From: Klebsiella pneumoniae
Lineage (GTDB): Bacteria; Pseudomonadota; Gammaproteobacteria; Pseudomonadales; UBA5518
NCBI GenBank assembly: GCA_945862145.1
Contig: CAMAXE010000021.1
Location: forward strand, 1-64,000
Reading direction: 5' to 3'
DNA length: 64,000 nt
Shown: one piece after another, positions 60,329 to 64,000 of the stretch
Layout of the letters: every line of letters begins with the position of its first letter
How positions within the stretch are numbered: the stretch's first letter is position 1
Notes under the pieces: generated by a model
The model's database searches: none
Seen by the model: only the letters and a program-made list of their open reading frames with translations
What the model was told of the DNA's origin: nothing
Program-made: the position numbers and the translations under genes

Positions 60329-61336
60329 ATGCCCAAGAAAACCATGCGAGATGCGATTAACGAGGCCCTGCACCAGGCCATGGCCGCCGATGAGCGGGTG
60401 TTCGTGATCGGCGAGGACGTTGCCGGCGGCAACGGCAGCGACGGCAGGATCGGTTGCGCGGGCGGTGTATTCGGTGTCACCACGGGGCTCTACGAGAAAT
60501 TCGGCCCGCTGCGCTGCATCGACACCCCGATCTCGGAGTCCGCGATCGTGGGTGCTGCGGCCGGCGCGGCGCTGGTCGGCCTGCGACCGGTGGCGGAGAT
60601 CATGTTCGCCGACTTCATCGGCGTGTGCATGGACCAGATCGTCAATCAGATCGGCAAGTTCCGCTACATGTTCGGCGGCAAGAGCAAGTGCCCGCTGGTT
60701 ATCCGCTTCACCACCGGTGGCGGGTTCAGCGCCGCAGCCCAGCACTCGCAATCGATGTACCAGGTGATGACGGCATTCCCGGGTCTCAAGGTCGTGGTGC
60801 CCTCCAATGCCTACGACGCCAAGGGGCTGCTGCTGGCGGCCATCGCCGACGACGATCCGGTGCTGTTCTTCGAGCCCAAGGCGCTCTACCAGGTGGCCTG
60901 CGAGGTGCCCGACGAGTACTACACCATCCCGCTCGGCCAGGCGGCGATGCCGCGCGAGGGCGATGACGTCACGGTGGTGGCCTTCGGCCAGATGGTGGGG
61001 CGTGCCGCGCAGGCCATCGACGAACTCGAGGCGGAGCTGGGCATCACCTGCGATCTGATCGATCCGCGCTCGACCTCTCCGCTCGACGAGGAGACGATTC
61101 TCGAGAGCGTGCGCGCCACCGGCCGCCTCGTGGTGGTTGACGAATCCCCGCCCCGCTGCGGCCTCACGGCAGACGTGGCGGCGATGGCCGCCGAGCGGGT
61201 GTTCCACTCGCTGAAAGCCCCCGTGAAACAGGTGTGCGCGCCGCACAGCCCGGTGCCTTTTTCGCCCGAGCTGGAGGCCGCCTATCTGCCCTCGGTCGAG
61301 CGCATCAAGGCCGCCATCCGGGAGACCGCTGCATGA
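60329..61336 (+). CDS. 2-oxo acid/acetoin dehydrogenase E1 beta subunit
   Basis: This 335-residue transketolase-like subunit has MRDAINEALHQAMAADERVFVIGEDV, PISESAIVGAAAGAAL, MDQIVNQIGKFRYMFGG, VVVPSNAYDAKGLL and the C-terminal DLIDPRSTSPLDEETI. All expected beta-subunit blocks are there. Its stop overlaps the E2 start (ATGA). It acts with the alpha subunit just upstream in a cytoplasmic dehydrogenase complex. This complex is unrelated in architecture to the homodimeric AceE at 20886. Confidence 0.93.
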   Translation: MPKKTMRDAINEALHQAMAADERVFVIGEDVAGGNGSDGRIGCAGGVFGVTTGLYEKFGPLRCIDTPISESAIVGAAAGAALVGLRPVAEIMFADFIGVCMDQIVNQIGKFRYMFGGKSKCPLVIRFTTGGGFSAAAQHSQSMYQVMTAFPGLKVVVPSNAYDAKGLLLAAIADDDPVLFFEPKALYQVACEVPDEYYTIPLGQAAMPREGDDVTVVAFGQMVGRAAQAIDELEAELGITCDLIDPRSTSPLDEETILESVRATGRLVVVDESPPRCGLTADVAAMAAERVFHSLKAPVKQVCAPHSPVPFSPELEAAYLPSVERIKAAIRETAA

Positions 61337-62547
61337 GCCGCATCCAGCCGGTGGCCATGCCCAAGATGGGCATCGAGATGATCGAGGGCACGATAGCGGG
61401 CTGGCGTAAACAGCCCGGGGATGTGCTCGCGCAGGGCGATGAGGTGGTCGAGATCGAATCCGACAAGATCATCAACGTCTGGGAGTCGCCGGTAGCCGGC
61501 GTGCTGCGCCGCCAGTTGGCCGCCGACGGCGATGTGCTCAAGGTGGGTGCGCTGATCGGCGTGATCGCTGGCGCCGAGGTGTCTGAGGCTGATATCGATG
61601 CGTTCATCGCCGGTTTTGTGGGGCCGTCGGCTGCGCCTGCCGCCGCCGCCGCTCCCGTGGCGGCACCTGCGCCGGTAGTCGCTCGCGCAGCGCCCGAGAG
61701 TGGAGGTGGCGACGACGCCGGACGGCGAGTGAGCCCGGTGGTGCGCCGTCTCGCCGAGGAACTCGGCGTGGATCTCGATACCGTGCAGGGAAGCGGCCGC
61801 AACGGACGCATCACCACCGAGGATGTCGAGCGTACGGCGAGTGCCGGTGGTGCCGCTGCGAGTTCGCCGGGCCTGGATACCGGGTATCAGGTGATCGCGC
61901 TCTCGCCCACGCGCCGCACCATCGGCAAGCGCCTCTCCGAGGCCAAGCAGCAGATTCCGCATTTCTATCTCGAAACCGAGTACGCCATCGACGGCCTGCT
62001 GGCGCACCGCGAGCGCCTGAACGCAGCCGGCGGTAGCCGCGTCTCGGTAAACGATCTGGTGGTCTGGTGCGTGGCGCGGGCGTTGCTGCGTGAGCCGCGC
62101 GTGAACATTAATTTCGTCGATGGCGAGATCCACCAATTTGCTCACGCCCACGTGGCAGTGGCGATTGCCACCGACGAGGGCCTGTATGCGGCGACCATCC
62201 GCAACGCCGACACGCTCGCTCCGGCGGGTATCGCCGAGGCGGGTGCGGCGCTAGCCGATCGTGCGCGGCGTGGCGCACTGCGGCAGGAGGACATCACCGG
62301 CGGCAGCTTCACCGTGTCCAATCTGGGCATGTTCGGCGTCAGCCGTTTCGTGGCGATCATCAATCCGCCGATGGGCGCGATATTGGCTCTCGGCAAAGCC
62401 GAAGCGCGCCCCGTGGTGCGCGAGGGTCAGGTCGCGATCGCCACGATCCTGAGCGCGACGCTCTCCTGTGATCACCGGGTGATCGACGGCGCGGTGGGTG
62501 CGCAATTCCTGAAGGCGTTGGGCGAGGAGATCGCGGCGCTCGCCTGA
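61333..62547 (+). CDS. 2-oxo acid/acetoin dehydrogenase E2 (dihydrolipoyl acyltransferase)
   Basis: The product is 404 residues. One lipoyl domain has Lys45 in IESDKIINVW, an Ala/Pro linker (about 95-120) follows, then an E1/E3-binding domain (SPVVRRLAEELGVDLDTVQGS to ITTEDVE). The catalytic acyltransferase domain carries DHRVIDGAVGAQF. It transfers the acyl group made by E1 to CoA. The start is fixed by the ATGA overlap with E1 beta. No E3 gene follows, so lipoamide dehydrogenase must come from elsewhere in the genome. Confidence 0.92.
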   Translation: MSRIQPVAMPKMGIEMIEGTIAGWRKQPGDVLAQGDEVVEIESDKIINVWESPVAGVLRRQLAADGDVLKVGALIGVIAGAEVSEADIDAFIAGFVGPSAAPAAAAAPVAAPAPVVARAAPESGGGDDAGRRVSPVVRRLAEELGVDLDTVQGSGRNGRITTEDVERTASAGGAAASSPGLDTGYQVIALSPTRRTIGKRLSEAKQQIPHFYLETEYAIDGLLAHRERLNAAGGSRVSVNDLVVWCVARALLREPRVNINFVDGEIHQFAHAHVAVAIATDEGLYAATIRNADTLAPAGIAEAGAALADRARRGALRQEDITGGSFTVSNLGMFGVSRFVAIINPPMGAILALGKAEARPVVREGQVAIATILSATLSCDHRVIDGAVGAQFLKALGEEIAALA

Positions 62548-62566
62548 GCACGCGGCGCAGACTGCC

Positions 62567-62840
62567 ATGAGCAAAACGCAGGACCACGAGATCGTCTCGA
62601 TCTACCCCTTCACCGAGGCCGAGATTGATGCCCTGATGGCGGCCGCCCTCGAGTGCGTGCTGATGTGGAGCACCCGCGACGGCTGGCCGGTGGGCGTGAT
62701 CCACGCCTTTGTCTGGCACGAGGGGCGCCAACCGCCATCTGGCCGGTACGATCGAGGAGTCCGAACTGGGAGAGCGCCAGAGTGGCGACCTCGAGCGCAT
62801 GAACGAGGAGCGGCGCCTGCGCGGCCTTGCGCCGCGCTGA
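62567..62840 (+). pseudogene. Decayed pyridoxamine-phosphate-oxidase-family (PPOX) gene
   Basis: The first 53 or so codons (to about 62728) read like the start of a PPOX-family flavin protein (MWSTRDGWPVGVIHAFVWHEG). The frame then degenerates. In the next frame, from about 62730 to a TGA at 62838, the sequence resumes as LAGTIEESELGERQSGDLER, which matches the C-terminal tail of the same family. The middle of the protein, roughly 100 residues, is missing. An internal deletion that also shifted the frame explains this best. The reading frame that stays open to 62902 is therefore probably not a real protein. Confidence 0.6.
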
Positions 62841-62874
62841 TTCCACCCACTGCCGCCGCCCCGGCCGCAGTGCT

Positions 62875-62918
62875 CCTAGGCTGCGGGTTTCCGCATACCT
62901 AGGCTGCGGGTTCCCGCA
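62875..62918. repeat. 21-base direct repeat spanning the ligase stop codon
   Basis: CCTAGGCTGCGGGTTTCCGCA at 62875-62895 recurs at 62898-62918 with one mismatch and a 2-base spacer; cores are given as CCTAGGCTGCGGG. Each copy also folds as a hairpin (CTGCGGG with CCCGCAG in the second). The second copy encodes the last residues and TAG stop of the acyl-CoA ligase, so the first is a duplicated gene end lying outside the gene. The hairpins could end transcripts from both sides. Confidence 0.6.
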
Positions 62919-64000
62919 GACGAAGCCGCAGCTGGTCCTTGCGGATCTTGCCGCTCGGCGTGCGCGGGAATTCCGTGACCAGCACCACGCGCTCGGGAAA
63001 TTTCTGCCGCGCCATGCCCGCCGCATTGCAGAAGGCCGCGATGGATTCCACGCTGGGTGCCGCGGTACTTTCGTGCAGGATCAGGTAAGCGCATACGCTC
63101 TCACCAAGGCGCTGGTGCGGCATCGCAACCACGGCGGCCTCGCGGATGTCCGGGTGGCTGTGCAGCACATCCTCGATGTCCTTGGCGCTCAGGTTTTCGC
63201 CGCCGCGGATGATGATGTCTTTCTTGCGATCGGTGATCTGGATCGCGCCCTCGGGTGTCAGGTGCCCGATATCGCCGGTGAGAAAAAAACCGTCTGCGGT
63301 GTGGGCTTCGGCGTTCTGCTGCGGGTCGGCGTAGCCGAGGAACATCCCCGGACCACGTGCCGCGACCTCGCCATCAGTGCCCGGCGGCACTTCTTGGCCC
63401 TCGTTGTCGAGGATGCGCAGCTCGTAGTACCAGGGATGGCCGTCGGTGGTAGCGGCGAGCTCTGCGTCCTCGAGCCAGCCCAGCGTGATGATCGGCGCCT
63501 CGGTGCTCCCGTAGACGCGCATCGTGCGGCAGCCGGGCATGACGCGGTAGGCGCGTCGTACCAGTTGCGGCGGTACCGCGGCGCCACCGCAGGAGAACTG
63601 CCGCATGGTCGGGAGCGTCTCGCCGCGGCGCTCGGCGGCGTCCAGCAGTTCCTGCAGAAAAGGCGTGGCGCCCACGGTGAGCGAGCCACCCACTCGCTTG
63701 ATGAGATCGATGGCGGCATCGGCGTCCCAGCGCTCCATGAATGCCGTTTTGGCTGCGCTGGCGAAGGGCATGTTGATGCCGCTGCCGTAGCCGGTGATGT
63801 GGGTGACGGGGGAGGGCATGACCATCACGTCGTCGGGGCCGATGTTCGCGTGCTCGATGCTGTTGTCGTTGATGCGACGCAGCGTGTTGTGGCTGTGGAG
63901 CACGGCCTTGGGGAAACCCGTGGTGCCCGAGGTGTACAGACGGCACTTCAGAGCATTCGGATCCACGGCGGGCAGCGTGGCGGGATCGGCCGGCGCTGCG
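62899..64000 (-). CDS. AMP-forming acyl-CoA ligase, 5' end beyond the window
   Basis: At least 366 residues of an ANL-superfamily ligase are visible. These are the P-loop YTSGTTGFPKAVLHSH, VYGSTEAPIITLG, FLTGDIGHL, ITDRKKDIIIRGGENLS and the C-terminal catalytic Lys in RTPSGKIRKDQ. The frame stays open to base 64000, so the N-terminal part lies outside. A GTG-initiated start at 63966 would cut the protein just before the P-loop and is rejected. It forms an acyl-adenylate and then a CoA ester, and could activate the acid degraded by the plus-strand operon that converges on it. It resembles cyclohexanecarboxylate and medium-chain acyl ligases. Confidence 0.9.
   Translation of the reverse strand, partial: AAPADPATLPAVDPNALKCRLYTSGTTGFPKAVLHSHNTLRRINDNSIEHANIGPDDVMVMPSPVTHITGYGSGINMPFASAAKTAFMERWDADAAIDLIKRVGGSLTVGATPFLQELLDAAERRGETLPTMRQFSCGGAAVPPQLVRRAYRVMPGCRTMRVYGSTEAPIITLGWLEDAELAATTDGHPWYYELRILDNEGQEVPPGTDGEVAARGPGMFLGYADPQQNAEAHTADGFFLTGDIGHLTPEGAIQITDRKKDIIIRGGENLSAKDIEDVLHSHPDIREAAVVAMPHQRLGESVCAYLILHESTAAPSVESIAAFCNAAGMARQKFPERVVLVTEFPRTPSGKIRKDQLRLRLREPAA

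Noticed and set aside
62567-62902. Intact 111-residue hypothetical protein
   Set aside because: Its second half is Arg/Pro/Ala-rich nonsense, whereas the neighbouring frame holds a recognisable PPOX tail; a frameshifted pseudogene explains both.

Overview
The window reads as a chromosomal stretch of a high-GC, Gram-negative, aerobic proteobacterium. A TonB-dependent receptor, periplasmic signal peptides, Rieske and P450 oxygenases, a PQQ dehydrogenase and a form II molybdenum hydroxylase all fit this. The short palindromic repeats of the GTAGGAGCGGGC type suggest a gammaproteobacterium, with moderate confidence only. No rRNA, complete tRNA, CRISPR array, IS element or prophage was seen. Region 1 (1-19050): an almost gap-free minus-strand operon of 12 genes (110-13582) encodes a corrinoid methyl-transfer system: corrinoid protein, non-pyrrolysine MttB-family methyltransferase, RamA-like reductive activator, methyl-THF:corrinoid methyltransferase, and MetF plus MetV for methyl-THF oxidation. 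It continues into a hydantoinase/oxoprolinase-family protein, a cupin and a CoA-thioester module (acyl-CoA dehydrogenase, ADP-forming acyl-CoA synthetase, CaiD-like hydratase). Two tandem dimethylglycine/sarcosine dehydrogenase-like genes diverge from it (13896-18755). Together they fit oxygen-tolerant breakdown of a quaternary amine such as glycine betaine, carnitine or gamma-butyrobetaine: one methyl goes to THF through B12, the others are removed oxidatively. REP arrays lie at both ends of the cluster. Region 2 (19054-24840): a periplasmic cupin, a ROK sugar kinase of visibly different codon use with a small coupled upstream ORF, then aceE-aceF of beta-proteobacterial style. These are followed by only 13 codons of a lipoyl-domain lpdA before the sequence breaks into unrelated DNA, so this looks like an imported, truncated pyruvate dehydrogenase operon. 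A different REP family sits in-frame in the aceF linker. Region 3 (24900-46665): catabolic genes. These are an amidohydrolase, GFA protein, quinone-oxidoreductase-like ADH, secreted CE2-type esterase, a Rieske oxygenase with a SnoaL-like partner, a coxGSLM form II hydroxylase, and a minus-strand operon from 44333 to 37044. That operon holds an amidohydrolase, two P450s, SDR, ThuA-like, SDR, limonene-epoxide-hydrolase-like and luciferase-like monooxygenase genes. An MFS transporter, an Lrp-type regulator and a [2Fe-2S] ferredoxin adjoin it. Region 4 (46910-64000): a PQQ/cytochrome c alcohol dehydrogenase, another amidohydrolase, a third unusual P450 grouped with a VOC protein and a TonB receptor, then a plus-strand run of SDR, SDR, ThuA-like, acyl-CoA dehydrogenase, Rieske oxygenase and E1alpha-E1beta-E2 of an acetoin/pyruvate-type dehydrogenase. 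It ends with a decayed PPOX-family pseudogene and a 5'-truncated AMP-forming acyl-CoA ligase at the window edge. Regions 3 and 4 look like pathways for cyclic or aromatic/terpenoid-like compounds, but the substrates cannot be read from sequence alone.
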